A stretch of DNA of 64,000 nt from Thermoanaerobaculales bacterium. Its GTDB lineage: Bacteria; Acidobacteriota; Thermoanaerobaculia; Thermoanaerobaculales; Sulfomarinibacteraceae. The translations under genes were made by a program, and so were the position numbers. Shown here one piece after another: positions 1 to 7,529 of this stretch. How positions within the stretch are numbered: the first letter of the stretch is position 1; each line of letters begins with the position of its first letter. Under the pieces are notes generated by a model, which worked only from the letters and a program-made list of their open reading frames with translations, was not told where the DNA came from and ran no database searches. The stretch is taken from positions 62,001 through 126,000 of the forward strand of contig JALOLD010000004.1 in assembly GCA_025456145.1 (NCBI GenBank), in the 5' to 3' direction.

Positions 1-342
1 TTCGAGAACCTCATCCACAACGCGATCAAGTACTCCAAGCCGGGCGGCGGGACCGTGACCGTCGGTCTCGCCGTCGACCACGAGCGGGCGACGGTGGTCG
101 TCGCCGACCAGGGCATCGGCATCCCCGACGGTCTCCACGAGGACGTGTTCTTGGAGTTCGTCAGAGCGCCGAACGCCAAGCACGCCGCGGCCGAGGGGAC
201 CGGTCTCGGGCTGTCGATCGCGCGGGAGGCGGTCGCCATGCACGGCGGTGAGATCGTGCTCCAAAGCGCCGAGGGGGTCGGCACGACCGTCACCGTGGTG
301 CTGCCCCTGCATCGCGTGCCGCCCGAGCTGTCGGCGCCCTGA
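1..342 (+). CDS. Sensor histidine kinase, C-terminal part (truncated by window start)
   Basis: The reading frame is open from base 1, so only the last 113 residues are seen. They form the HATPase_c ATP-binding domain of a sensor kinase. The N box (FENLIHNAIKYS) is at the very start, followed by the G1 box DQGIGIP and the G2 box GTGLGLSIA. The G1 and G2 glycines and the N-box Asn residues are intact, so the enzyme should bind ATP and phosphorylate a histidine lying upstream of the window. The input domain cannot be seen, so the signal is unknown. The next gene starts about 460 bases downstream on the same strand, so co-transcription with the Tmc genes is not indicated. Confidence 0.85.
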   Translation, partial: FENLIHNAIKYSKPGGGTVTVGLAVDHERATVVVADQGIGIPDGLHEDVFLEFVRAPNAKHAAAEGTGLGLSIAREAVAMHGGEIVLQSAEGVGTTVTVVLPLHRVPPELSAP

Positions 343-804
343 CCCGGTCATCGGGGGAGGCCGGCCGACCGGGTGAGTGACAATCTCAGGATCGAGGTCG
401 GGCACACGCGAGCCGTCACCGGCCGGTAACGTCGTCGCGCCGGCGTCGTCGCCGGAAGGCCATCGTGGGGCGGTCACGATCGGCAGGGTCGGCGGCGCCG
501 CGATCCCAGCCCGTTGTGGGCTCGCGACTTGGTCGACCCCTCCGTGGTCGCCCCGGTCGGGTCGGCGGGAGAACGCCGAGTGAAACGCTCAGGAATGGCA
601 ATTGCTGCAACCACGACAGATGCGGGTTTGACGACCGGCGACCGCGGCGCCCGGGGGCGCGGTTCGATGAAGCCGATTGACCGGTCCGGGCGGGCCGGCA
701 GGCGTTCGGGGTTCGGGGTCTTTCATCTAGATCGCGGTCGTGGATAAAATGTCGCATGACGGAGCTCCGAACCGGGTGTTCCGTAGTACGATGAAGAGGT
801 GCTA
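343..804. other. Intergenic region with possible upstream regulatory sites
   Basis: This 460-base stretch holds no convincing gene; the open frames in it look like high-GC shadows. A GTCAC-N6-GTAAC inverted repeat lies at 415-430. It resembles the paired repeats found upstream of the two dsr sigma-54 promoters (16087-16102 and 24216-24231). No correctly spaced -24/-12 element is seen about 100 bases further on, so its role is open. Confidence 0.5.
722..750 (+). promoter_or_regulatory. Weak candidate sigma-70 promoter before tmcC
   Basis: A TAAAAT hexamer at 745-750 (5 of 6 matches to the -10 consensus) stands in an AT-richer patch about 55 bases ahead of the tmcC start. The -35 at 17-bp spacing (TTCATC, 722-727) matches poorly, so an activator or another sigma factor may be needed. 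Confidence 0.3.
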
Positions 805-1740
805 ATGATGACTACTCTCGCTTATGTCGTGGCCTATGTCGGGGTCGTGTTTTTCGTCATCGCGTGCGTCGCCCGGTTCGTGATGTGGTCGAAGATGCCG
901 ATGCACATGCGCTGGGAGCTCTACCCGGTGGCCCACGAGGGCGGCGGCAAGGCCGCCTACGGCGGCTCCTATCTCGAGGACACCGAGTGGTGGACCAAGA
1001 AGCGCGAGGTCTCGCTGATCGGCGAGCTCAAGGTCATGGTGCCCGAGATCCTCTTTCTGGTCGCGCTGCGCGAGCACAACCGGAAGCTCTGGACGCGCTC
1101 CTTCCCGTTCCACTTCGGGCTCTACCTGGTCGGCGGGGCAACCGCGCTGCTGCTGCTCGGCGGCGTCGTGGCCGGTTTTCTGCCGGAGGCGATCAGCCAA
1201 CCGGCCGAGAGGCTGATCGGGCTTCTCGCGCCGGCCCTCGGCGGGGCCGGTCTGATCCTCGGTATCGTCGGGGCGATCGGGCTGCTCCTGCGCCGGCGGA
1301 GCCGTGCGCTGCGCGACTACACCGCGCCGGCCGATCTCTTCAACCTGCTCTTCTTCGTCGTCGCATTCGGCGTCGCGGCGGCGACCTGGCTGCTCTACGA
1401 CCGTGACTTCTCGATGGTCGGAGCCTTCGTCGCCAACCTCGTGACCTTCAACCTCGCGGCGGTGGGAGACGGCACGGCCGGCCTGATGCTCGTTCTGTCG
1501 GTGGTGCTCCTCGCCCTGCTCGTGGCCTACATCCCGACGACCCACATGTCGCACTTCATCGGCAAGTACTTCGCCTACCACTCGATCAGGTGGAAGGACG
1601 ACCCGAATCTCCCCGGCGGCGAGCAGGAGAAGGTGATCGAGGAGCTCCTGTCCCGACCGGTGAGCTGGTCGGCGCCCCACATCGGCGCCGACGGCAAGAA
1701 GAGCTGGCTCGACGTCACCCTGGAGGACCAGAGCAAATGA
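805..1740 (+). CDS. tmcC: TmcC/DsrM-like membrane cytochrome b subunit
   Basis: Predicted integral membrane protein of 311 residues related to the NarI/DsrM haem b family. I see about five membrane spans, near residues 3-25, 98-125, 145-165, 180-200 and 230-255. After the first helix is a conserved stretch (MRWELYPVAHE) and later EHNRKLW, which I associate with TmcC-type subunits of sulfate reducers. It should exchange electrons between quinone or menaquinone and the partner Fe-S protein encoded next, whose ATG overlaps this stop codon (ATGA). Start: GAAGAGG at 793-799 is well spaced for ATG 805 or 808; GTG 799 overlaps the ribosome site and is less likely. The assignment to Tmc rather than a second DsrMK set rests on the partner genes and on tmcD downstream. 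Confidence 0.75.
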   Translation: MMTTLAYVVAYVGVVFFVIACVARFVMWSKMPMHMRWELYPVAHEGGGKAAYGGSYLEDTEWWTKKREVSLIGELKVMVPEILFLVALREHNRKLWTRSFPFHFGLYLVGGATALLLLGGVVAGFLPEAISQPAERLIGLLAPALGGAGLILGIVGAIGLLLRRRSRALRDYTAPADLFNLLFFVVAFGVAAATWLLYDRDFSMVGAFVANLVTFNLAAVGDGTAGLMLVLSVVLLALLVAYIPTTHMSHFIGKYFAYHSIRWKDDPNLPGGEQEKVIEELLSRPVSWSAPHIGADGKKSWLDVTLEDQSK

Positions 1741-3341
1741 AACAGCCCGACAGCGTCAAGGACATGGGGCGGCACCCTGGTCAGCCTCTCGCCCACATCA
1801 ACCCCCTCGAGCAGATCCCGCTGCCGCCGCCCTTCGACAAGATCGACGAGGAGCCCAAGTTCGCCCAGCTCTCGGAGGCCGCGCGCGAGAAGTACGTCGT
1901 GCTCGACGACACCATCGCGGTCAACATCGAGAAGCCGAAGACCAAGGAGGACGAGGACCGGCTGGTCAACGGCTTCCTCAGCGGTCTCGAGAAGCTGTTC
2001 AGCGTCGAGGACAACTGGACCTTCCTCCAGCCCTTCGAGATGTCGATGGAGCACTGCGCGAGGTGTCAGACCTGCTCCGACGCCTGCCCGATCTTCCAGG
2101 AGAGTGGCGAGAACGAGCTCTACCGGCCGATCTACCGGTCGGAGATCCTGCGCCGCATCTACTTCAAGTACGTCAAGAAGGCGTCGCCGGCGATCCACGG
2201 CGACATCGACCTCAACTGGGAGACCGTGGCGAGGCTCATCGAGCTCAGCTATCGCTGCAACCTCTGCCGGCGCTGCGCCCAGACCTGCCCGATCGGCGCG
2301 GACAACGCGCTGCTGTCGCGCGAAATCCGCAAGATCGCCAGCATGGAGATGGGGATCGTGCCGAAGGAGCTTCACGATGACGGGTCGGTGCTCCAGCTCA
2401 GGGTCGGCTCGTCGACCGGCATGACCCCGATGATCGTCAAGGACAACATCGAGTTCATCGACGAGGACACCGCCGAGCGCACCGGGGTTCCGGTCACCAC
2501 TCCGTTCGACGTCGTCGGCGCCGACATCCTGCTGATCCACAACGCCGGCGAGATCATGGCCTGGCCCGAGAACCCGGGCGCCTTCGCCACCGTCTTCGAG
2601 GCGGCCGGGCTGAGCTGGACCCTGTCGTCCGACGCGGTCGGCTACGACGGCATCAACTACGGCGTCTGGTACGACGACGTCCAGTTCGCCCGGGTCGCCG
2701 TCCGCCACGCCATGGCGGCCAAGAAGCTCGGGGTCAAGAAGATCGTCCTCGGCGAGTGCGGTCACGCCCACAAGGCGCTCACCGTCATCGCCGACAAGGT
2801 GCTGACCGGCGACCTCAACATCCCGCGCGAAAGCTCGATGGTCACCCTGCGCGACATCATCCGTTCGGGCAAGCTCAAGCTGGACCCCAGCCGCAATGAC
2901 TTTCCGGTCACCCTGCACGACCCGTGCAACCTGGTCCGCCTGATGGGTGTGGTCACACCACAGCGCGAGATCATCAAAGCGGTGGTGCCCGAGGGACGGT
3001 TCCGCGAGATGGCGCCGCACGGCGTCGAGAACTACTGCTGCGGCGGCGGCTCGGGCTTTGCCATCATGTCCGGCCACAACTTCGCCGACTGGCGCCACCG
3101 GATGACCGGCCGGCGGAAGTTCCGGCAGATCCTCGAGGCCTTCTCCGACGAATCGATGGACCCCTCCCACCGCAAGTACGTCTGCGCCCCGTGCTCGAAC
3201 TGCAAGGGCCAGATCCGCGACATCCTCGCCTACTACGACGCCTTCGAGAAGGCCGGGATCTACTACGGCGGTCTGGTCGAGCTGATCGTCAACGCCATGG
3301 TCGACGTCCAGCCCGGCTTTATCGACTGGGAGTGGCACTAG
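1737..3341 (+). CDS. tmcB: TmcB/DsrK-like (HdrD-family) CCG iron-sulfur protein
   Basis: Cytoplasmic Fe-S protein of 534 residues in the HdrD/DsrK/TmcB family. Two [4Fe-4S] ferredoxin motifs are visible, C107-C110-C113-C117 and about C174-C177-C180-C184. A C-terminal CCG domain follows, with DPCN, then CCGGGSG near 433 and CAPCSNC near 483-489. The CCG domain in this family binds the catalytic [4Fe-4S] cluster that handles thiol/disulfide or trisulfide chemistry, such as DsrC trisulfide. The gene overlaps tmcC by four bases, so the two are translationally coupled and should form a membrane-associated module. The terminator at 3365 closes the unit. The usual tetrahaem partner TmcA is not encoded beside it; HmcA downstream may take its place. 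An alternative reading is a second, DsrMK-type two-subunit complex. Confidence 0.8.
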   Translation: MKQPDSVKDMGRHPGQPLAHINPLEQIPLPPPFDKIDEEPKFAQLSEAAREKYVVLDDTIAVNIEKPKTKEDEDRLVNGFLSGLEKLFSVEDNWTFLQPFEMSMEHCARCQTCSDACPIFQESGENELYRPIYRSEILRRIYFKYVKKASPAIHGDIDLNWETVARLIELSYRCNLCRRCAQTCPIGADNALLSREIRKIASMEMGIVPKELHDDGSVLQLRVGSSTGMTPMIVKDNIEFIDEDTAERTGVPVTTPFDVVGADILLIHNAGEIMAWPENPGAFATVFEAAGLSWTLSSDAVGYDGINYGVWYDDVQFARVAVRHAMAAKKLGVKKIVLGECGHAHKALTVIADKVLTGDLNIPRESSMVTLRDIIRSGKLKLDPSRNDFPVTLHDPCNLVRLMGVVTPQREIIKAVVPEGRFREMAPHGVENYCCGGGSGFAIMSGHNFADWRHRMTGRRKFRQILEAFSDESMDPSHRKYVCAPCSNCKGQIRDILAYYDAFEKAGIYYGGLVELIVNAMVDVQPGFIDWEWH

Positions 3342-3364
3342 AACCCGCTTCCACAGCGTGTGAC

Positions 3365-3399
3365 CGACGGCCCGCCGACCGGCGGGCCGTCGTCGTTTT
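3365..3399 (+). terminator. Rho-independent terminator after tmcCB
   Basis: A perfect 12-bp GC stem (3365-3376 with 3381-3392) and a 4-base loop are followed by TCGTTTT. It lies 23 bases after the tmcB stop and separates tmcCB from the downstream tmcD-hmc operon. Confidence 0.85.
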
Positions 3400-3422
3400 C
3401 GGGGACGAGGGTCGGACGCCCT

Positions 3423-3748
3423 CCTGAGCACCGCTGCACACCGGGCGTGCCAGGCTCGACATTGTGCTCAGAGGCGCCCTCACGTCCGAGGCGCTGAGCG
3501 CACGATGTCCAGCCTGGCTCCCCCGGGAGGCGCGCCTCCGAGCAGGTGCCGAAGCAGCGATGCAGGCCGGAAGGCCGGAGCTTTTGAGAACCCGCACGCC
3601 TCCCCGGAGCGATGGCAGAGGTCCTCCCTGAGCACCGCTGCACACCGGGCGTGCCAGGCTCGACATTTTGCCCCGAGGCGCGCTCACGTCGGCCACGCCT
3701 TGAGCACAATGTCCAGCCTGGCTCGCCCGGGAGGCGCGCCTCCGAGCA
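3423..3748. repeat. Two direct copies (204-bp offset) of a ~122-bp imperfect palindrome
   Basis: Bases 3423-3544 and 3627-3748 are near-copies of each other. Each copy is itself an imperfect inverted repeat: the left arm CCGGGCGTGCCAGGCT is mirrored by the right arm AGCCTGGCTCGCCCGG. Inner arms of the type GACATTGTGCTCA / GAGCGCACGATGTC are also mirrored, and a short GGAGGCGCGCCTCC palindrome sits at the 3' side. Each copy could fold into a long hairpin. The open frames crossing it have no protein-like composition, so I treat the block as non-coding. It could be a REP/BIME-like dispersed element or a structured RNA. Confidence 0.75.
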
Positions 3749-3902
3749 TCCGCTCCGGCCACGATGGAGGCCGCCGCTCGCGGCGCCGGCACGGTCGCAG
3801 CCCTCCTCGTCCCCCTCGAGCGACCGTGCCGGCGGCGCGACGCCGGGCCGCCCGGCCGTCGAAGGCCGGTGTTTCTGAGAAGCGGTACGCGCGCCCGGAG
3901 CG
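3569..3902. repeat. Direct repeat arms 3569-3611 and 3860-3902
   Basis: A 43-bp segment following the first palindrome copy (3569-3611; it begins GGAAGGCCGG and ends CCCGGAGCG) recurs in diverged form at 3860-3902. This indicates a third, partial repeat unit whose palindromic core was lost or replaced. Confidence 0.55.
3781..3838. repeat. Inverted repeat (hairpin) inside the repeat block
   Basis: GGCGCCGGCACGGTCGC at 3782-3798 is mirrored by GCGACCGTGCCGGCGGCGC at 3820-3838, with about 21 bases between the arms. The stem is strong but no T-run follows, so it is part of the repeat architecture rather than an ordinary terminator. Confidence 0.6.
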
Positions 3903-3939
3903 CCTCCACAGCGGCAGCGGCGGCGGCAGCGTCAGAACC

Positions 3940-3972
3940 TAAAGCCGCCAAGCCCTCAAGCCCCTAAACCCC
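3940..3972. repeat. Degenerate 7-base tandem repeat
   Basis: A run of units of the type AAGCCGC, CAAGCCC, TCAAGCC, CCTAAAC. The 7-base period matches the heptamer hairpins at 39006-39112 and 42745-42795, which suggests one family of heptameric intergenic repeats in this genome. Confidence 0.45.
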
Positions 3973-3990
3973 AGCGACCGCCGGCGGGAC

Positions 3991-4006
3991 TGGCAGTACC
4001 GTCGCA
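3991..4006 (+). promoter_or_regulatory. Possible sigma-54 promoter before tmcD-hmc operon
   Basis: TGGCAG-N5-TCGCA keeps the exact 10-base distance between the -24 GG and the -12 GC. Each half has one mismatch to TGGCAC / TTGCA. It lies 214 bases before tmcD. No GTTAC-N6-GTAAC site is seen about 100 bases upstream, so support is weaker than for the two dsr promoters. Confidence 0.4.
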
Positions 4007-4219
4007 CATTGCATGATTGCGGATCGGAGAGGCTCGCGTTTTGCGGTTGCACGACCCTCGGGCGGTGTCGACTGACTGAGCACAAAAGCCTGATACGAAA
4101 GATCTTCTGAGCTTGGGGGCCGATCCTGAGCCCGTGGCATGCAGGTTGCTCTACGGGCCGACAGCGGTCCTCGCGTCCCGGCGACGCGGGGTCCGGTCGG
4201 CGACGAAGGGAGCTCCTCC

Positions 4220-5488
4220 ATGGTCGATTGCGGAAGCTGGGACTGGACCATCGGGAAGCGCGCGATATCGGATCTCGGACGGGTGCACGACGAGTACGAC
4301 GAGGTCCACGAGTGGGCGGCCAGCCCGGACGGCGAGCGGGTCGCTGCGCCGGTCCTCGCCGCACCGGACACCTTCGCCATCGTGGTCAACCAGGAGCGCT
4401 GGGACGGAGAGTTCGAGAAGGCCTGGCATCTCGCGTTCACCCCCGACGGGCGGCTCACCGCCCTGGTGCGGATCGACGACGAGTGGACCCTCGCGGTCGA
4501 CGGCGAGCCGTGGGACGAGCGGTGGGAGTTCGCCTGGAACCCGATCTTCAACCGTGACGGCAGCGTGATCGCCCTCCAGATCAAGGACAACATGGAGTAC
4601 TCGGTCGCGGTCAACGGCGTGCCGTGGCAGCGCCGCTTCCACTCGTCGCGCGGCCTCGCGGTCAGCCGCGACGCCGGCCGGGTCGCCGCGGTCGTCCAGG
4701 TCAACCCGCTCGCCGAGGCCGACACGGTGGGTTTCTTCGAGGGGACCTGGAGCCTCGCGGTCGACGACGTGCCGTGGGACGCGACGTTCATCAACGCCTA
4801 CGGTCCGACCGTAAGCGATGACGGCGCCGCAGTCGCCGCCGAGGTCCGGCTCGGCATCTGCGAGTACACCCTCGCCGAGAACGCCATCCCCTGGGAGCAG
4901 CGCTACGGCTGCGTGTGGGAGCCTTCCTACCGGAACGGCAGCGGTCGGCTGGTGGCGCCGGTGCGAATCGGCGGCTCGTGGACCCTCGCCGAGAACGGCG
5001 TCCCGATCTGGGGTGGGCGGTTCATGCAGCTGTGGAACCAGCGCCTGAGCTCGGACGGTCGGCGGATCGCGGCGGTCGCGGCGGCCGGCTTCGGCCGCTG
5101 GACGGTGGTGGTCGACGACCGTCCGTGGCGGACCTCCTTCGACGACCTCGTCCGGCCGCCGGTGTTCTCGCCCGACGGGGCGCGGGTGGCGGCCGGCGTG
5201 CGCCGCGGCGGACGTTGGAGCTTTGCGGTCGACGACCGGGTCTGGCCGGAGACCTTCGACATGGTGTGGGACCCGGTCTTCTCCCCGGGTGGCGGCACCG
5301 TCGCCGCGAAAATCGAACGCGACGGCAAGTACGCGGTCGCGATCGACGGCCGACCCTGGAGCCCGTGGTACGACCAGCTGTGGGATCCCACCTACAGCCC
5401 GGACGGCACCCGGATGCTGATCCGCGGGGTCGAGGGGGGCAGGTTCGTTCGCCACGTCGTCGGGGTCGCCGACCGGTTTCAGGCGTGA
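4220..5488 (+). CDS. tmcD: TmcD-like tryptophan-rich beta-propeller protein
   Basis: Predicted soluble protein of 422 residues built from about eight repeats of roughly 45 residues. A repeat typically reads W...F...W.P.FSPDG...AA.V...G.W..AVDG. This is a WD40/TolB-like propeller with an unusually high tryptophan content, which is the hallmark of TmcD, the Trp-rich subunit of the Tmc respiratory complex. There is no signal peptide, so it is probably cytoplasmic and docks on TmcB/HmcF. Start ATG 4220 has GGGAG at 4208-4212; a more upstream in-frame start lies in the repeat-rich leader and lacks a ribosome site. It is separated from tmcCB by a terminator and repeats and is followed after 14 bases by hmcE, so it belongs to the hmc operon. 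Confidence 0.75.
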   Translation: MVDCGSWDWTIGKRAISDLGRVHDEYDEVHEWAASPDGERVAAPVLAAPDTFAIVVNQERWDGEFEKAWHLAFTPDGRLTALVRIDDEWTLAVDGEPWDERWEFAWNPIFNRDGSVIALQIKDNMEYSVAVNGVPWQRRFHSSRGLAVSRDAGRVAAVVQVNPLAEADTVGFFEGTWSLAVDDVPWDATFINAYGPTVSDDGAAVAAEVRLGICEYTLAENAIPWEQRYGCVWEPSYRNGSGRLVAPVRIGGSWTLAENGVPIWGGRFMQLWNQRLSSDGRRIAAVAAAGFGRWTVVVDDRPWRTSFDDLVRPPVFSPDGARVAAGVRRGGRWSFAVDDRVWPETFDMVWDPVFSPGGGTVAAKIERDGKYAVAIDGRPWSPWYDQLWDPTYSPDGTRMLIRGVEGGRFVRHVVGVADRFQA

Positions 5489-5502
5489 TGGGTGGAGGGA
5501 GC

Positions 5503-6150
5503 ATGTACGAGCTCATTCGCGGCCCGCTGCTCTGGATCGGCTTCATCGGGTTCTTCGGCGGGCTGCTCTACCGCTTCGTCACCATGGCCCGGCTCGCGAA
5601 GCGCGAGAGGGTCGTCCTGCCGACCTTCAGCGCCCGCTTCGGTCTGCGTTCGCTGGCCCACTGGCTGGTTCCGTTCGGCGGGGCCAACATGCGCCGGCGT
5701 CCCGCCTACACCCTGCTCTCCTGGGCGTTCCACATCGGCGTCCTGGTGACACCGCTGTTCGTCATGGGCCATGCGGTGCTGTGGCAGGAGGCGTGGGGCT
5801 TTCGCTGGTGGAGCCTGCCCGCGGGCCTGGCCGACGCGATGAGCCTGGTGGTGGTCGGCGTCTGTCTCTTCTTCATCGTCAGGCGGCTGATCCGGCCCGA
5901 GGTCCGCAACGTCAGCTACCCGTCGGACTTCGTGCTCGCGCTGGTCGTGATGGCGCCCTTCCTGACCGGGTTTATCGCGCACCGTCAGTGGCTGCCGTAC
6001 GAGCCGATGATCATCATCCACGGCCTGTCCGGGGTGCTCGGGCTGCTCGTCCTCCCTTGGACGAGGCTGGTTCACATGATGTGGTTCGTCTTCACGAGGG
6101 CATTCATGGGCAGCGAGTTCGGCGCGGTCAGGCACTCGAGGGACTGGTGA
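5503..6150 (+). CDS. hmcE: HmcE-like membrane cytochrome b subunit
   Basis: Integral membrane protein of 215 residues in the NarI/DsrM family, close to the length of HmcE of Desulfovibrio. About five hydrophobic spans are visible, for example FHIGVLVTPLFVMGHAVLW and VLALVVMAPFLTGFIA; histidines in these helices are candidate haem b ligands. In the Hmc complex this subunit works with HmcF at the cytoplasmic side. GGAGGGA at 5494-5500 sets the ATG. It is shorter than the TmcC-like paralogue at 805 and is encoded directly between tmcD and hmcF. Confidence 0.8.
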   Translation: MYELIRGPLLWIGFIGFFGGLLYRFVTMARLAKRERVVLPTFSARFGLRSLAHWLVPFGGANMRRRPAYTLLSWAFHIGVLVTPLFVMGHAVLWQEAWGFRWWSLPAGLADAMSLVVVGVCLFFIVRRLIRPEVRNVSYPSDFVLALVVMAPFLTGFIAHRQWLPYEPMIIIHGLSGVLGLLVLPWTRLVHMMWFVFTRAFMGSEFGAVRHSRDW

Positions 6151-6195
6151 GGATCGGGATGGTCGGGCTGCTGACGACGACGGGAGAGGAACACG

Positions 6196-7515
6196 ATGGC
6201 AGATCTTGAAGACCGCCAGGTCGTCGACCCGGGAATCGACGAGAGCATCGCGGGGCTCACTCCGGATCGGATCGAGCGGACGATCAACCGGGTGCTGACC
6301 GAGGAGACCGGGGCCCGTCTGCAGGCCTACCTCCAGACCTGCGTCCACTGCGGGCTGTGCGCCGAGGCCTGTCAGAGCTACATCTCGCGCGACAAGGACC
6401 CGGACTACGCTCCGGTCGCCAAGGTCAAGGACACGCTGTGGGAGATGGTCAAGCGCAAGGGCAAGGTCGACGGCGAGTTCCTGCACAACGCCGCCCGCAT
6501 CGCCTACATCGACTGCGGCGCCTGCCGGCGGTGCAGCATGTACTGCCCCTTCGGCATCGACATCTCCTACATGATCATGACCGTCCGCCGGATCCTCAAC
6601 CTGCTCGGGGTCGTTCCCCAGTACCTCCAGGACACCACCAACAGCCACGCCGCGACGATGAACCAGATGTGGGTCCAGCAGGACGACTGGATCGACACCC
6701 TGATGTGGCAGGAGGAGGACGCCCGGTCCGAGCTCGCCGGGGCGCGGATCCCGCTCGACCGGGAGGGCGCCGAGATCATGTACTCGGTGATCGGCCCCGA
6801 GCCCAAGATCCTCGCTCAGCTCATCGCCAACATGGCGATCATCTTCAAGGTCGCCGGCGCCGACTGGACGATGCCCTCGACCGACGGCTGGGACAACTCG
6901 AACATGGCCATGTACTCGGGCGACTTCGAAACGATGGGCCGGGTCGAGCGCCTGCACTGGGAGCGGGCGAGCGAGCTCAGGGTCAAGCGGGTGGTGATGG
7001 GCGAGTGCGGGCACGCCTACCGGGGCGCGGTCTACGACGGTCCGCGATGGCTGGGTTGGACCAAGCCGCCGATCCCGATGGTCCACGCCGTCGAGTACTA
7101 CTACGAGCTCATCTCGAGCGGTCGGATCAGGATCGCCCGCAAGATCGAGGAGCCGGTGACCGTGCAGGACCCCTGCAACATCGTCCGCGGCCGTGGGCTC
7201 CACGACAAGCTCCGGTACGTGGTCAACGCGATCTGCGCCGACTTCCGCGACATGGACCCGCGGTACGAGCACAACTACTGCTGCCAGGCGGGCGGCGGCC
7301 TGATCAACTGCGGGCCCCCGTGGAAGCGCTCCCGGATGAAGAGCAACCGCGTCAAAGCCGATCAGATCCGAGACACCGGCGCGCACACGGTGATCACCCC
7401 GTGCCACAACTGCCACTCCGGGATCGAGGACATCATCGGCTTCTACAAGCTCGGCTGCCACGTCTCGTTCATCAGCGAGCTGCTGGTCAAGACCATCGAG
7501 ATGCCGGACGCATGA
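6196..7515 (+). CDS. hmcF: HmcF-like CCG iron-sulfur protein
   Basis: Fe-S protein of 439 residues in the HdrD/DsrK family. It has two [4Fe-4S] motifs, CVHCGLCAEAC near residue 50 and CGACRRCSMYCP near 112. A GECGHAYRG stretch follows, then a CCG domain (DPCN, NYCCQAGGG) ending in CHNC. It should be the cytoplasmic electron-accepting or -donating subunit of the Hmc complex, possibly acting on a disulfide or DsrC-type partner. The glycine after the double cysteine is replaced (CCQAGGG instead of CCGGG). The stop codon overlaps an ATG at 7512, but the better start of the next gene is 7530. Confidence 0.85.
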   Translation: MADLEDRQVVDPGIDESIAGLTPDRIERTINRVLTEETGARLQAYLQTCVHCGLCAEACQSYISRDKDPDYAPVAKVKDTLWEMVKRKGKVDGEFLHNAARIAYIDCGACRRCSMYCPFGIDISYMIMTVRRILNLLGVVPQYLQDTTNSHAATMNQMWVQQDDWIDTLMWQEEDARSELAGARIPLDREGAEIMYSVIGPEPKILAQLIANMAIIFKVAGADWTMPSTDGWDNSNMAMYSGDFETMGRVERLHWERASELRVKRVVMGECGHAYRGAVYDGPRWLGWTKPPIPMVHAVEYYYELISSGRIRIARKIEEPVTVQDPCNIVRGRGLHDKLRYVVNAICADFRDMDPRYEHNYCCQAGGGLINCGPPWKRSRMKSNRVKADQIRDTGAHTVITPCHNCHSGIEDIIGFYKLGCHVSFISELLVKTIEMPDA

Positions 7516-7529
7516 GGAGTCGGACCACG

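Noticed and set aside
596-610. TGGCAATTGCTGCA looks like a sigma-54 promoter before tmcC
   Set aside because: Only eight bases lie between the GG and the GC; ten are required.
3505-3967. Several overlapping open frames in the palindromic repeat block
   Set aside because: Arg/Ser/Ala/Pro-rich translations without domains, present on both strands because of the inverted repeats.
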